DNA of 64,000 nt from Bacteroidota bacterium (GCA_018266435.1 JAFEAL010000004.1:186001-250000); one strand, 5' to 3'; counted from the stretch's first letter, positions 45,501-54,611 are shown. Notes: generated by a model not told the origin, from the letters alone. Numbers and translations are program-made.

Positions 45501-48500
45501 TTCCTGTTTTTTATGAGAATACGGGCGGTGGTCAGTTTAGCCGTAGAACAATTGCAGTTTTAGAAGGAGAAAATATAGCAATTTATCGGGGAGCTTTTGT
45601 TAGCGATGTGAATAACGATGGAAAACTGGATGTGTATTTTGCCAGATCTTCCTCCGGCTATCCTGATTTATTATTAATTAATAACGGTGGGTGGGCATTT
45701 AACAAAGTACAAATGACGTCTACGGCTACTGGGGGTGCGGGTAATGCATTTCGAGGTGCCTCTTTTGCTGATTATAATAGGGATGGACTGGTTGATCTGC
45801 TGGTCAGTCAAACTGGAAATGACCCATCTAATAATTTTGTACCATTAGGCTCCACCGTTTTGTCTAATGCATCATCTGGCCCTACTATAACTTATAACCC
45901 TGTTGCTAATGCAATTTCATCGAACAATGCTTTGGGTATAACAGTTTCTTGGGCTGATTATAATAATGATGGATTTCAAGACGCACTTCTTTTATCGAGA
46001 AATTATTATAACTCTGTCCTGAACGCGTACACTAACTTGCCGAACCGACTTTATAAGAATAATGGAGATGGCACCTTTACTCAGGTAACAGGTACTATTT
46101 TTGATACTGACATATTCAATAATGCAAGAACGGCAAGTTGGGGAGATATTGATAATGATGGAGATCTAGACCTTTATATTGGCAGCCAAACGTCTTCTGC
46201 TTCAGTTGCTGATCGGCTTTATAAAAATAATGGAAACGGAACCTTTACTTCGCTTGTTTCAAGTCCCGTTGCAGAAAAGGGAACAACTACATTTGGGAGC
46301 GCTTTTGGAGATATAAATAATGATGGCAGCTTAGATTTGTTTGTCATTAACGATAATGGCAACTCCATTTTCACTAATGATGGAGCGGGTAATTTTACTA
46401 AAGTAACCCCCGGTCAAGAACTTTTAACTCTTTCAGTTGTGTCCAACATAGGAGGTTCTTTTGTGGATTACGATCAGAATGGTTTTTTGGATATTTCGAC
46501 AGGCAGAAATGGTAGCACAATTCCCCCATACCTATTTCAAAATACACTGACAGCTTCTTCTTCACGTAATTGGGTAGAGGTAAAACTGAAGGGCACGGTG
46601 TCTAACGCTGCTGCCATTGGCGCACGCATAACAGTAACCACTACGTCACCTGCCCGCACACAGATCAGGGAAGTATCTTCGTGCACAGGTTATGGAAGTA
46701 TGAGCAGTTTGATCCAACACTTTGGATTGGGCACGGCTACTTCTATCAGTTCAATAAAAGTGAAATGGCCGAATGGGGGAGTCCAGATACTGAATAATCC
46801 AGGCATTAACCAAATCATCACAATCCCCGAAGTATTAGCTGGCCCTACGTTTTCCAACCTGAGTCCGGCCAATGCCGCAACGGGAATCAGCATTAACACT
46901 TCGCTATCATTTACGCTCAGTGCATCTGCAGCTCCTGTGGCCGGTAAAAATATCAATGTTTATTTAACCACTAACACCAGTACTCCGGTATTTTCAATTC
47001 TTGCCAGCAGTGGCTCGGTTTCAGGCAATACCTACACGTACTCATTACCTCAAGTGCTGAACGCATTAGTGGGCTATTCCATATCAATTGATGCAGGTGC
47101 ATTTGCTGATATTTATGGGAATGCTACATCAGCTTTTCCAGCCAGCAATTGGCAGTTTACAACAATAGATAATATTCCCCCTGTTGTTACATTTACTCAA
47201 GTACCGGTTTTACCCAAGGCAAACTTATCGGGTTCATCCTTTACAATTACGGCAACGGATAATGTTTCGGTAGCATCAGTTGTGATGAGTTATCGAAAGA
47301 TAACGGCTACCCAATTTCAAACGATGAATGGAACAGCAGGACCATCTAATACTTATACATTCCCGCTTCAAGCCTCACTTTTTGATGACATGGGTTTGGA
47401 ATATTATTTTACAGTCACTGATCCATCCCATAACCAAACCGTTAGCCCGGCTACCGGAACGTACATCACGCGGTTGACATTTGACGGTAGTGCGGCACAA
47501 GTAGTGGGGGTTGTGGCAGGAACTCAGGTAGCTGACTATGCTATTATTTCTGTTCCGCTTGACCTCACTTCATTTGGCATAGCCAATATATTCAATGCTT
47601 TTGGGCCTGCTGATATTACCAATTGGCGAATGTTGAGTTATAAAGATAATCCTCAGGCTTGGTTACAATACCCCAATGATTTTTCCAACGTAACCAGAGG
47701 TGCAGGGTATTTTGTAATTAGCAGAACAGGACAAAACCTAACCTTTCAGGGAGCAACATCACCCAGTTACACTCAGACAAATCTGTTTCAGTTAAGTTTG
47801 ACTGCCGGGTATAATCTCATTGGCAACCCATATACTACTGCTATTAATTGGGAGGATACACGCGCTGGCCAGTCTGGCATAGGTGCAGTTAAGTTGCTTC
47901 TGGGGGGCAATTATGTGGATAATACCTCGGGAGGATCAAGTATCATTCAACCCTTTTCAGGTGGCTTTGTCTTTTCGCAAAATGCTACAACGATTCCGGT
48001 AAAATTCAAGTTGACAACCACTGGCACGGTAAAAAAAGACCCTTCAATAACAGCCAAGGCCGATGGCTCGCAATGGATTGTGCCGATACGAATGACTCAG
48101 GGTGAAAAGCAGTTTAATTTTGGTGGAGTAGGAATGGCACCGGATGCCAGTTTCTCTTATGACAACAACGATGACCTTGCTCCGCCTGCGCCTATCGGTG
48201 TTTTTGAAATGAGTTTTCCGCACCCGGAGCATTTTATGAAAAAATTTTCGAAAGATGTGGTTCCGGTACTGAATGGGTACACTTGGCAATTTTCTGTGGA
48301 AACGGATGGAGAAGGAATGGCCACATTGATATGGAACAACCAAACTTTGGATCAGGGTGAATTATTCTTGCTCGATGTAGCGCAGCAATACCCCATCAAT
48401 ATGGCTACACAAAGTTCATACTCGTTTGATCCTACCCGTTCCAAAAATTTTAAAATATACTATGGCACTGATGTGCAGGATAAACTGAAACCACAGACCG

Positions 48501-48778
48501 CATTTTTAGGGCAAGCTATTCCCAATCCTACACAGCAAGCAGCCACGATTCCGTTTGCGTTGCCTGAACTTTCTACAAATTTTTCAGTAACTATTGAAGT
48601 GTTTGATCTGATGGGCAAGCCGGTTGCTACGTTGTTGAATCAAGAATTACCCTCTGGATTTTATTCCACCGTTTGGGACGCAGCAGGTGCAAGCAATGGT
48701 CTTTATATTTATCGCATGACGGTAAGCAGCAATGGATTGCAGCAAGCCTTAAGTGGAAAAATAATTGTAGCTAAGTAA
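42512..48778 (+). CDS. Giant T9SS surface protein: BNR-like, FN3, FG-GAP, UnbV/ASPIC and Ig-like domains
   Basis: A 2088-residue exported protein. After the signal peptide (about 1-19) come roughly 600 residues of repeats with the SxDxGxxW pattern (for example STDGTNWSSV, STDNGATFSTI), as in BNR/VPS10/YCF48-type propellers. Two fibronectin III-like domains lie near 630-725 and 860-955. Seven FG-GAP/VCBS-type Ca-binding repeats follow from about 970 (DLDGDGDEDY, DVNNDGKLDVYF, DYNRDGLVDLLV, DIDNDGDLDLYI). An ASPIC/UnbV domain (about 1350-1440) and an SbsA-like Ig domain (about 1446-1550) come next, then a T9SS sorting tail ending KIIVAK. Likely a surface adhesin or a glycan/polymer-binding protein. 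Confidence 0.9.
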   Translation: MKKVYLIVLLTACAVVTQAQTSNWTWQATNGPYGGSITNIAITAGGVLYASSPSGLFKSTDGTNWSSVTVSPYYNYFNDVRVAPSGTIYVLSSFYNSGYAGLYSSTDGVSWNLTAGTGLPTTNLQKVRIAPNGMIYITIGTNLLYRSTDNGATFSTIPYTFSSQITDIAVDGNNRLIVSTAFSAVQVSTNNGISFNPIGTGISSTAAISSIAIDASNNIFVLASDAPYRSINNGGTWTSIKGSIGSVGFSGLVTTDASNNLYILNSNTAMIYSCTNPTAASPTWSAGTVYNSTNTNFPTCVLYQSTTTWYLGRSGTGIDKSTDGGNTWNANSTGMKGFAGSKIFISSSGRLFQSNFGQGYNFSIDDGTTWNTVSTGGANFALTGFVQLSDLSILGYGYSGTIRSANDGNTWAVQQTTNPITNLYTADGTKLYYYTVSAIYLSTNQGVTWSSLPITGLPPGNIYNLVVDNTGNIYLIYYNSSTTVNELWKINSGSTVANKVSAYPGGSINSNTLCVTSSNTVYVNDYTTNLYKSANGGVTWSTVTLPAAFIGSIYFYDDNNIIIQTIVSNNWGVQCSINGGTSWQAKPLADPRPASISDLKFKPDQSVFIATSYSVVYKSSSPIILPPAPTGLALLSRETQGIDVKMNYPITTNATNLYVQWSVGNNANYNTTNQVSLGSAPNTSPQNMPVIYGLPADSLVTYYYRAYAVNAAGSSGYSNEISATGFSGNRTSTIPDNRSWTAVVTADPGSTASGPGPFTSSTVSILKIPNTINQFTVSNYDQGIVPLAIHGAQGVTNITESQGQTYFQGYPNIGYDNSNGNGTWNTATKTLTLKWQADPNQFPLFQGTTVLTLNTNDPAPQAPVINAYVYSSTQVLLLWQTAPTATQYIIERTTSGTFIGPPIATVNYPAVQYVDSGLSSGTGYYYRITAKNAGGSSAPSTQTFILLPTSTLFTPVQNNLAQNTDLQQGVSWADLDGDGDEDYISASFTNAVGQSTVPVFYENTGGGQFSRRTIAVLEGENIAIYRGAFVSDVNNDGKLDVYFARSSSGYPDLLLINNGGWAFNKVQMTSTATGGAGNAFRGASFADYNRDGLVDLLVSQTGNDPSNNFVPLGSTVLSNASSGPTITYNPVANAISSNNALGITVSWADYNNDGFQDALLLSRNYYNSVLNAYTNLPNRLYKNNGDGTFTQVTGTIFDTDIFNNARTASWGDIDNDGDLDLYIGSQTSSASVADRLYKNNGNGTFTSLVSSPVAEKGTTTFGSAFGDINNDGSLDLFVINDNGNSIFTNDGAGNFTKVTPGQELLTLSVVSNIGGSFVDYDQNGFLDISTGRNGSTIPPYLFQNTLTASSSRNWVEVKLKGTVSNAAAIGARITVTTTSPARTQIREVSSCTGYGSMSSLIQHFGLGTATSISSIKVKWPNGGVQILNNPGINQIITIPEVLAGPTFSNLSPANAATGISINTSLSFTLSASAAPVAGKNINVYLTTNTSTPVFSILASSGSVSGNTYTYSLPQVLNALVGYSISIDAGAFADIYGNATSAFPASNWQFTTIDNIPPVVTFTQVPVLPKANLSGSSFTITATDNVSVASVVMSYRKITATQFQTMNGTAGPSNTYTFPLQASLFDDMGLEYYFTVTDPSHNQTVSPATGTYITRLTFDGSAAQVVGVVAGTQVADYAIISVPLDLTSFGIANIFNAFGPADITNWRMLSYKDNPQAWLQYPNDFSNVTRGAGYFVISRTGQNLTFQGATSPSYTQTNLFQLSLTAGYNLIGNPYTTAINWEDTRAGQSGIGAVKLLLGGNYVDNTSGGSSIIQPFSGGFVFSQNATTIPVKFKLTTTGTVKKDPSITAKADGSQWIVPIRMTQGEKQFNFGGVGMAPDASFSYDNNDDLAPPAPIGVFEMSFPHPEHFMKKFSKDVVPVLNGYTWQFSVETDGEGMATLIWNNQTLDQGELFLLDVAQQYPINMATQSSYSFDPTRSKNFKIYYGTDVQDKLKPQTAFLGQAIPNPTQQAATIPFALPELSTNFSVTIEVFDLMGKPVATLLNQELPSGFYSTVWDAAGASNGLYIYRMTVSSNGLQQALSGKIIVAK

Positions 48779-48810
48779 CACTATGTGAATAGCACTAAAA
48801 AAATAAAAAA

Positions 48811-50004
48811 ATGAAAACAATAATTTGTTTGATCGGTTGTCTATGCTTAATGAATGTTGGTTTGACGGCACAAAATGTATCCACCCGTACCAGTGAATTT
48901 CAGATAGACTTGAGCGATCCTAATAAAAAAATAAACTCTACCATACCGGTGGTGAGTTGGATTACCCCTACGGCCGAAAGTAATTACTCAGGAGAACAGC
49001 GATATAAAATCAAATTTGAGATCGAATCAGGGGCTCCGATCAAAAATATCCAAATCATTATTAAAGAAAGCCCCGAATCTTCTTCACGCGGTATGTTGAG
49101 TATCGAGCCGAGTACTGAAGAAGAAAAACATAAAACCATCATTGAAAAAAACCTTACCCTGATGGATGGAAACAATGTGGTGGAAATTATTGCTGAAAAT
49201 ACCGATGGAGTGAAAACAATTAGCCAGCGCACCATACGGGTAGGTACAGCTGCCCTTTCAGATGCCAGCAAATTAGATCGTTCGGACTATGCTATCTTGT
49301 TTACCACTAATGACTATGACAATTGGCCAGATCTGACCAACCCGGTAAACGATGGAAGGATGATAGCCGATGAATTGAAAAAAAATTATGGATTCAAAGT
49401 TGAAGTTATGGAGGGGGGAACGCAGGCAGAAATTTTGAAGAAACTGCGCGAATATGCAGAAAAGAAATATAAACCGTTGGATCAGTTATTTATTTTCTTT
49501 GCCGGTCACGGGCAGTTTGACCAAACTTTTGGTGAAGGATTTGTAGTAACCAAGGAGTCGCTTGCCAATGATGAGGCCAAAACCACTTACTTATCACATA
49601 ACCGGTTGAGATCGATTATTAACAACATTCCATGTGAACACATCTTTTTAGCTATGGATGTTTGCTTTGGAGGGACATTTGATCAGGCTGTAGCCCACCG
49701 AGGCATGGAAGACGAAGTGTATAAGGAAGCTTCACAGGCAGAGATTGTAACCCGAAAACTGAGTTTCAAAACCAGGCGTTACCTGACTTCAGGTGGAAAA
49801 GAATATGTACCCGATGGAAGGCCAGGAATGAATTCACCTTTTGCCAGAAAACTTCTAGAAGCCTTTCGTTCAAGGGGTGGTAAAAATATGGTGCTGACGC
49901 TTGGTGCACTTACCACGTATGTGGAGGCATTAAAACCCCAGCCACGTTCAGGAGAATTTGGTGACAATGCCCCGGGTAGTGATTTTGTTTTTGTTGCGCG
50001 ATAG
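48811..50004 (+). CDS. Exported caspase-fold (C14-type) protease with Ig-like N-domain
   Basis: A 397-residue protein. The signal peptide ends near LTAQ (about residue 21). Residues about 45-145 form a beta-sandwich (PVVSWITPTAES to TIRVGTA) resembling the Ig-like domain seen before caspase domains in other secreted bacterial proteins. The caspase domain covers about 158-395. DYAILFTTNDYDNW is the first strand, FIFFAGHGQFD holds the catalytic His233, and LAMDVCFGGTFD holds the Cys285, so the dyad is intact. It is expected to cleave after a basic or acidic residue as metacaspases do; specificity is unknown. No T9SS tail is seen, so it may stay periplasmic or be cell-associated. Last gene of the three-gene set. 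Confidence 0.9.
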   Translation: MKTIICLIGCLCLMNVGLTAQNVSTRTSEFQIDLSDPNKKINSTIPVVSWITPTAESNYSGEQRYKIKFEIESGAPIKNIQIIIKESPESSSRGMLSIEPSTEEEKHKTIIEKNLTLMDGNNVVEIIAENTDGVKTISQRTIRVGTAALSDASKLDRSDYAILFTTNDYDNWPDLTNPVNDGRMIADELKKNYGFKVEVMEGGTQAEILKKLREYAEKKYKPLDQLFIFFAGHGQFDQTFGEGFVVTKESLANDEAKTTYLSHNRLRSIINNIPCEHIFLAMDVCFGGTFDQAVAHRGMEDEVYKEASQAEIVTRKLSFKTRRYLTSGGKEYVPDGRPGMNSPFARKLLEAFRSRGGKNMVLTLGALTTYVEALKPQPRSGEFGDNAPGSDFVFVAR

Positions 50005-50083
50005 CACTACCGCCTGTACCTTTCTTTGGGTGTACAAGAATTAATTTTTTCGTTTACCCGAATATCGTGTCTAAAAAATAATA

Positions 50084-52555
50084 TCATTCATCCTTCAGCA
50101 CTTCTACCGGGTTTTGCATCGCAGCTTTGAGCGAGTGGTAACAGGTGATGACAAAGGCAACGGCTAACGTAGCTGCACCCGACAAAATGAAAACGAGAGG
50201 CGATGGTACAATACGGTACTCAAAACTTTGGAGCCACTGCTGCATGCCCCAATAAGCTAGAGGAGCGCTGACCAGAAATGCCACACCGATCAGTTTAGAA
50301 TACTCTCTTGAAATCAATACCATAATGTTGAACACACTGGCGCCAGATATTTTACGAATGCCGATTTCTTTAGTGCGCTGCTCCAGGGTGTAGATAATCA
50401 TACCCAGTAAACCCAAGGATGCGATGAGGATAGCCAAGAATGAAAGAACTGATAATGATTTGCTAAACCGATCGATACTTTTGAACGAGTACGCAAAGTC
50501 TTGCTCTACAAAAGAATATTGAAAAGGATAGGTGCCGGCAAAATCTTTCCACGTTTTTTGTAATGAGTTGAATGTGCTCTGCCAGGCCTCACTGCTTTGC
50601 GGCTGCACCCTCAGCACAATATACTCTGACTTTGCTCCACCGGTAATTCCTTTAGCCTTGATGTGAAAAATAGCCATTGGCTCGATAGGTGCAAGAATAG
50701 ACCAATAGTGAAAATCATCGGTTACGCCAACTACTTCAAATGCCTGATCATTACCACCCGGATATACTATTTTTTTTCCGATCACCGATTCATCGGCTGT
50801 CCAGCCAAGGGCTTTTACGGCCCGCTCATTTAAAATCACTCGCAGCGAATCAGCCGGGCTCTGTTTGGAAAAATTCCTGCCCACTTTCATTTTCACGCCC
50901 AGTGTTGATAAATAACTTTCATCTGCCTCGGTAAAATTAAGCGCTACATTTTTGTCATTCCCTTCCGTGCGGAACTTGTCGCCACCGAAAACATTGGGTG
51001 GCACAGAGGTGCACCACGATGCCGATAGTACACCCGGAGCCTGGGTTACTGCGTGGGCCAAGGCCTCTGGGGCCTTGGCCCATTCTGCCCGCTTGATAAC
51101 GAGCAGGTTTTCTCTGGCAAAGCCCAAGCTTTTTTCTGTTGAATAGGTTAACTGCTGCGAAACGATGGCCGTGAAAATGATTAATGCCATAGAGATGGAA
51201 AACTGAAAAACAACCATACCGTTTCTGAAAAATTTTCCTTCTTTTCCTGTTTTGAATTTTCCCTTCATTGCTTCCACCGGAGAAAAAGCACTGAGAAAAA
51301 CTGAAGGATAAATTCCTGAGAGGAGGCTCATTAATAACAGCAAGGCGATCAGGGCAATAAGTAATCTCCAATTGGCAAATAAATCCAACGAAAGATTTTT
51401 GCCGGCTGCGAGATTAAATACGGGTAAGATGATTTGCGTTAAACAGATACCCACAATTAAGCCGATCAAACAAAAAAGAAATGCCTCGGTAAAAAAACTC
51501 ATACTTAGTTGCATTCGTGCTGAGCCGAGAATTTTTCTAACCGATGTCTCTTTGCCCTTACGTGAATACTGGGCGGTAGATAAATTAATAAAGTTGATGC
51601 ACGAAAGCAGCACCATGGCAATACCTGCACCGATTAGTGCATAAATGGCTACCCGGCTGCCGGGGTCGCTGAGCCGGTTGTACACCGGTTCTTGTGGCAA
51701 GTGTATGCCCGTCAAAGGCTGTACGAACAAATCCCATTTTTTGCCGCTCTTGATGTAATCGTCAAAGGAAATATTCATCACACGCTCCAGCATAGTGGCT
51801 GCATATTTTCTAGGAATGCTTTTTAAACGCTCTTGAATTTGAGGTAGAGAAAAGCCCGGCTTGAATAGTACAAATGTTTCAACCTGTGTCCAGATCCAGT
51901 TCCATTGCTGTCTCATCTGTGGATATTCGGCTGCCGAAAGCATCACGTCAAACTGGATGTAGGAGTTATCGGGAATGTCTCTCACTACCCCGGTTACTTC
52001 ATAGTTTTGTTGCCGGTTGTCTTTGCCTAAACGGATGATTTTGCCCAAAGGGTCATCTTGACCAAAATACTTTTTAGCGGTGGACTCAGTCATCACCAGC
52101 GTTTGCGGGTTTTTTAACGCGGTAAGTGGGTTGCCCTTAATCATGGGAAAGGTAAATACCCGAAAGAAATTAGAATCGGCAGCTAAAACTTTTCCTTGGT
52201 CTATGGAAGTCACTTCATTCTTAGCGTTGGTGTAGCTGATTAAAAAATCACCCGGTGTATGGATGCGCACCACTTGCTCAACCTCAGGTAGCTCTGCTTC
52301 GAGAGCATACGCCACCCCCGGACCGGTACTGGCAAACTGATGGTCATTTCCTTCTCCCCAAATAAAAGTCTGGTTGATTCGGTATATCCGGTCGGCATTT
52401 TTATGAAAGCGATCGTAACTAAACTCATTGCTGATAAACAAATACATCAACAACGCACTGGCCATGCCCACCGACAGGCCAAGGATGTTGATGAACGAAA
52501 AAAGTCTTTGTCTCCGCAGGTTACGGACAAAGAGAATGAAGTTGTATTTGAACAT
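50084..52555 (-). CDS. FtsX/MacB-family ABC transporter permease, long form
   Basis: An 823-residue permease typical of Bacteroidota: an N-terminal membrane segment at about 17-42, a MacB-type periplasmic core domain, an FtsX domain with three membrane segments, and then a second copy of the periplasmic core and FtsX domain. Recognised by SFDxxxRIYRINQ after the first segment (SYDRFHKNADRIYRIN), VTGVVRDIPDNSYIQFD, and the late EQRTKEIGIRKISGAS, a MacB hallmark. No ATPase lies next to it. A paralogue is found at 57718. Such permeases often act in lipoprotein or peptide export or in envelope stress signalling; the substrate is unknown. Confidence 0.92.
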   Translation of the reverse strand: MFKYNFILFVRNLRRQRLFSFINILGLSVGMASALLMYLFISNEFSYDRFHKNADRIYRINQTFIWGEGNDHQFASTGPGVAYALEAELPEVEQVVRIHTPGDFLISYTNAKNEVTSIDQGKVLAADSNFFRVFTFPMIKGNPLTALKNPQTLVMTESTAKKYFGQDDPLGKIIRLGKDNRQQNYEVTGVVRDIPDNSYIQFDVMLSAAEYPQMRQQWNWIWTQVETFVLFKPGFSLPQIQERLKSIPRKYAATMLERVMNISFDDYIKSGKKWDLFVQPLTGIHLPQEPVYNRLSDPGSRVAIYALIGAGIAMVLLSCINFINLSTAQYSRKGKETSVRKILGSARMQLSMSFFTEAFLFCLIGLIVGICLTQIILPVFNLAAGKNLSLDLFANWRLLIALIALLLLMSLLSGIYPSVFLSAFSPVEAMKGKFKTGKEGKFFRNGMVVFQFSISMALIIFTAIVSQQLTYSTEKSLGFARENLLVIKRAEWAKAPEALAHAVTQAPGVLSASWCTSVPPNVFGGDKFRTEGNDKNVALNFTEADESYLSTLGVKMKVGRNFSKQSPADSLRVILNERAVKALGWTADESVIGKKIVYPGGNDQAFEVVGVTDDFHYWSILAPIEPMAIFHIKAKGITGGAKSEYIVLRVQPQSSEAWQSTFNSLQKTWKDFAGTYPFQYSFVEQDFAYSFKSIDRFSKSLSVLSFLAILIASLGLLGMIIYTLEQRTKEIGIRKISGASVFNIMVLISREYSKLIGVAFLVSAPLAYWGMQQWLQSFEYRIVPSPLVFILSGAATLAVAFVITCYHSLKAAMQNPVEVLKDE

Positions 52556-52751
52556 GGGGTTAGGGCTTTAGCTTCTTATCTTGACCAATGTTGTGCCAAA
52601 CCAGATGGTATTGATTTTTGAGGGCTGATCAGAGAATGGCCTTTTGTGGTTGTTCATTTTTGCCAAAACCTGTCCGTTACCGGACTGTTGGTCAGTACTT
52701 GGTTAGGATGAATGAGTTTAAAATTACCGGGTTATTATAAGCAGCAACTTG

Positions 52752-54419
52752 CTACGTGTTGGCAATCAGGTCAAAATATTCATCGTCTTCGTTCTTGCCT
52801 CCATACCCTTTGCCTATGGTTTTATGTGTTTCAACAAATTCAATACGGTCAATCCATTTTACCTGTTTGTAGCCCAACTGGTTTTCTATACGCAGCCGCA
52901 GCGGGGCTCCATAAAGTTGGGGCAGTGGTTTGTCATTCATTTCCCATGCTAATATTGATCCGGGCTTAAGACAATTATCGAGCGTATGGGTGTCGTAATA
53001 TTTCCCCCCGTATAATCCTTCACCAAAAGAATAAAAAGCAACCGTGGTTACCGAAGGATGAGGGTTGACCAGTTTTATAATTTCTTTGAGAGGCAGTCCG
53101 CCCCAGGCTGCAATGCCCGACCATCCCTGGATGCAATGGTGCATGGTAATGCTTTCTGATTTACCCATTCGTTTTAAATCATCCAACGACAGTTCAATTT
53201 TATTCTCGACCAGCCCGCCTACTTTCAGCTTGTAATCGTTGAAATTATTTTCTGCCAGCTTTTTCCATTCTTCGCTAACCGGTAATTTTCCATTAGGCCA
53301 AAAAAACGGAGAGATATCCTCTTTTTTAAAATACTCTCTGGGCTTTAGTTTGTTTAGGGTGAGTTGCCACAAATTTCCATTAATCATGGTTTCTCCATGT
53401 TGCACCCATCGTGGCCGGTTCCAGGAAACCCAATGAGCATAAAAACAAAAAGCTACGGCAAACAATACAATTGTTAAACCAATAGATAGGCCAGTTAGGT
53501 CTGATGTACTGTCGGTTCCTAACGTGATATGGTTCATATTTCTAACCAGACCCGTGGCGGCCACCATGGTCACATGTACGATAATAAAGACAACGTATCC
53601 CAGCATGACTAAAAAATGCATTGATCTTGCGCCTTGCCGGTTGCCAAATAATTTGGGGAGCCAGTGAAAACGGTTCTCAATTGCGGGAGACATGCATAGG
53701 CCGCTCAGCATGGCCAGCGGTGCCAGGATAAATACTGCACCAAAGTAGGAGAGTTGCTGCAGTGCATTATACTGGTAAAACCCATTCATCTCTGCGGGAA
53801 GGTGAAACGTGGCATAGTGAACAAACACACTCCACGCATCTGGAAAAATTTGCCACGAGTGTGGCACAATTTTCTGCCATTGGTTGCCTGCAAATAAGAG
53901 GCTTACAAACACCACGCCATTAAAAACAAAAAAAGGAACATGAATAAAATGCCAACCTCGGGCAAGTCCTATGGTATGACGATAGCCCGGAAGGCCGATG
54001 ACCGGGCTAATGTAGCGGGCATCATCTTTGGCCGTCCACACTCTGTCTTTTGGAACCTGTACCGGAGTGAATTTTATCCACTCAGAACCCGGGGTGCACC
54101 CATTGTTCCAATAAAGCCGTGGATGATCCATCAATATCGAAAGCCCGCTCCGTATCAACAAGGAGATGAAGAAAAAATTTAACCAATGACACAGAATTAA
54201 CCACCAGGGAAAACCTTTTACACCACCTCCGCTCAGGGAAATAGCCGGTGAAAGATTTTTTGGCAACCCGGCAACTAAGAACTGAATCCAGGCGGCACCT
54301 ACTGTGGCTATCAGTATAATGCCGAGAATAACAAACACAGAAGGGTTTACCCCGATAAACAGCCGCCTGTCTGCCGGGTAATGGACTGCCTTTTCTTCTT
54401 GATTTAGATGCGTGAACAT
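52752..54419 (-). CDS. Cytochrome b561-like / sulfite-oxidase-type molybdopterin oxidoreductase fusion
   Basis: A 555-residue fusion. The N-terminal part (about 1-360) is a membrane cytochrome b561-type domain with several hydrophobic segments and paired His residues; one late pair is HFLVMLGYVVFIIVHVTM. From about 380 on is a soluble molybdopterin domain of the sulfite oxidase/MsrP family; MHHCIQGWSG holds the cofactor Cys429 and GAPLRLRIENQLGYKQ follows. The arrangement couples a cytoplasmic-membrane heme domain to a periplasmic Moco reductase, as in YedYZ (MsrPQ) but in one chain. A substrate such as methionine sulfoxide is an inference. An 8-base palindrome lies just before the start. Confidence 0.88.
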   Translation of the reverse strand: MFTHLNQEEKAVHYPADRRLFIGVNPSVFVILGIILIATVGAAWIQFLVAGLPKNLSPAISLSGGGVKGFPWWLILCHWLNFFFISLLIRSGLSILMDHPRLYWNNGCTPGSEWIKFTPVQVPKDRVWTAKDDARYISPVIGLPGYRHTIGLARGWHFIHVPFFVFNGVVFVSLLFAGNQWQKIVPHSWQIFPDAWSVFVHYATFHLPAEMNGFYQYNALQQLSYFGAVFILAPLAMLSGLCMSPAIENRFHWLPKLFGNRQGARSMHFLVMLGYVVFIIVHVTMVAATGLVRNMNHITLGTDSTSDLTGLSIGLTIVLFAVAFCFYAHWVSWNRPRWVQHGETMINGNLWQLTLNKLKPREYFKKEDISPFFWPNGKLPVSEEWKKLAENNFNDYKLKVGGLVENKIELSLDDLKRMGKSESITMHHCIQGWSGIAAWGGLPLKEIIKLVNPHPSVTTVAFYSFGEGLYGGKYYDTHTLDNCLKPGSILAWEMNDKPLPQLYGAPLRLRIENQLGYKQVKWIDRIEFVETHKTIGKGYGGKNEDDEYFDLIANT

Positions 54420-54426
54420 AATATGA

Positions 54427-54450
54427 ATGACAGTGATTCATCTCTGTCAT
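54427..54450. promoter_or_regulatory. Palindrome AATGACAG-n10-CTGTCATT just upstream of the oxidoreductase
   Basis: A perfect 8-base inverted repeat when the flanking A/T pair is counted (54426-54433 with 54444-54451), with a 10-base spacer, ending seven bases before the oxidoreductase ATG. The spacing and location suggest a dimeric regulator site or a 5' hairpin. The regulator is not known. Confidence 0.4.
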
Positions 54451-54611
54451 TGAAAGCAATTTTTTTAGAATAGATGTGTAACTCTCTTCGTAATAAAAAA
54501 TAATTTCAACAGGTGAAAATTACTACTTTTTTTATTTTGAAAAATATACTGATTAGTTCAAAGTTGTTTATGCCGGGTTTGCCGGGTAGATTTTTTTAAT
54601 CATTTTTAATT

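Noticed and set aside
50005..50083. Terminator between the caspase gene and the convergent permease gene
   Set aside because: Only a weak GTAC/GTAC pairing and an interrupted T-run occur; not enough to call it.
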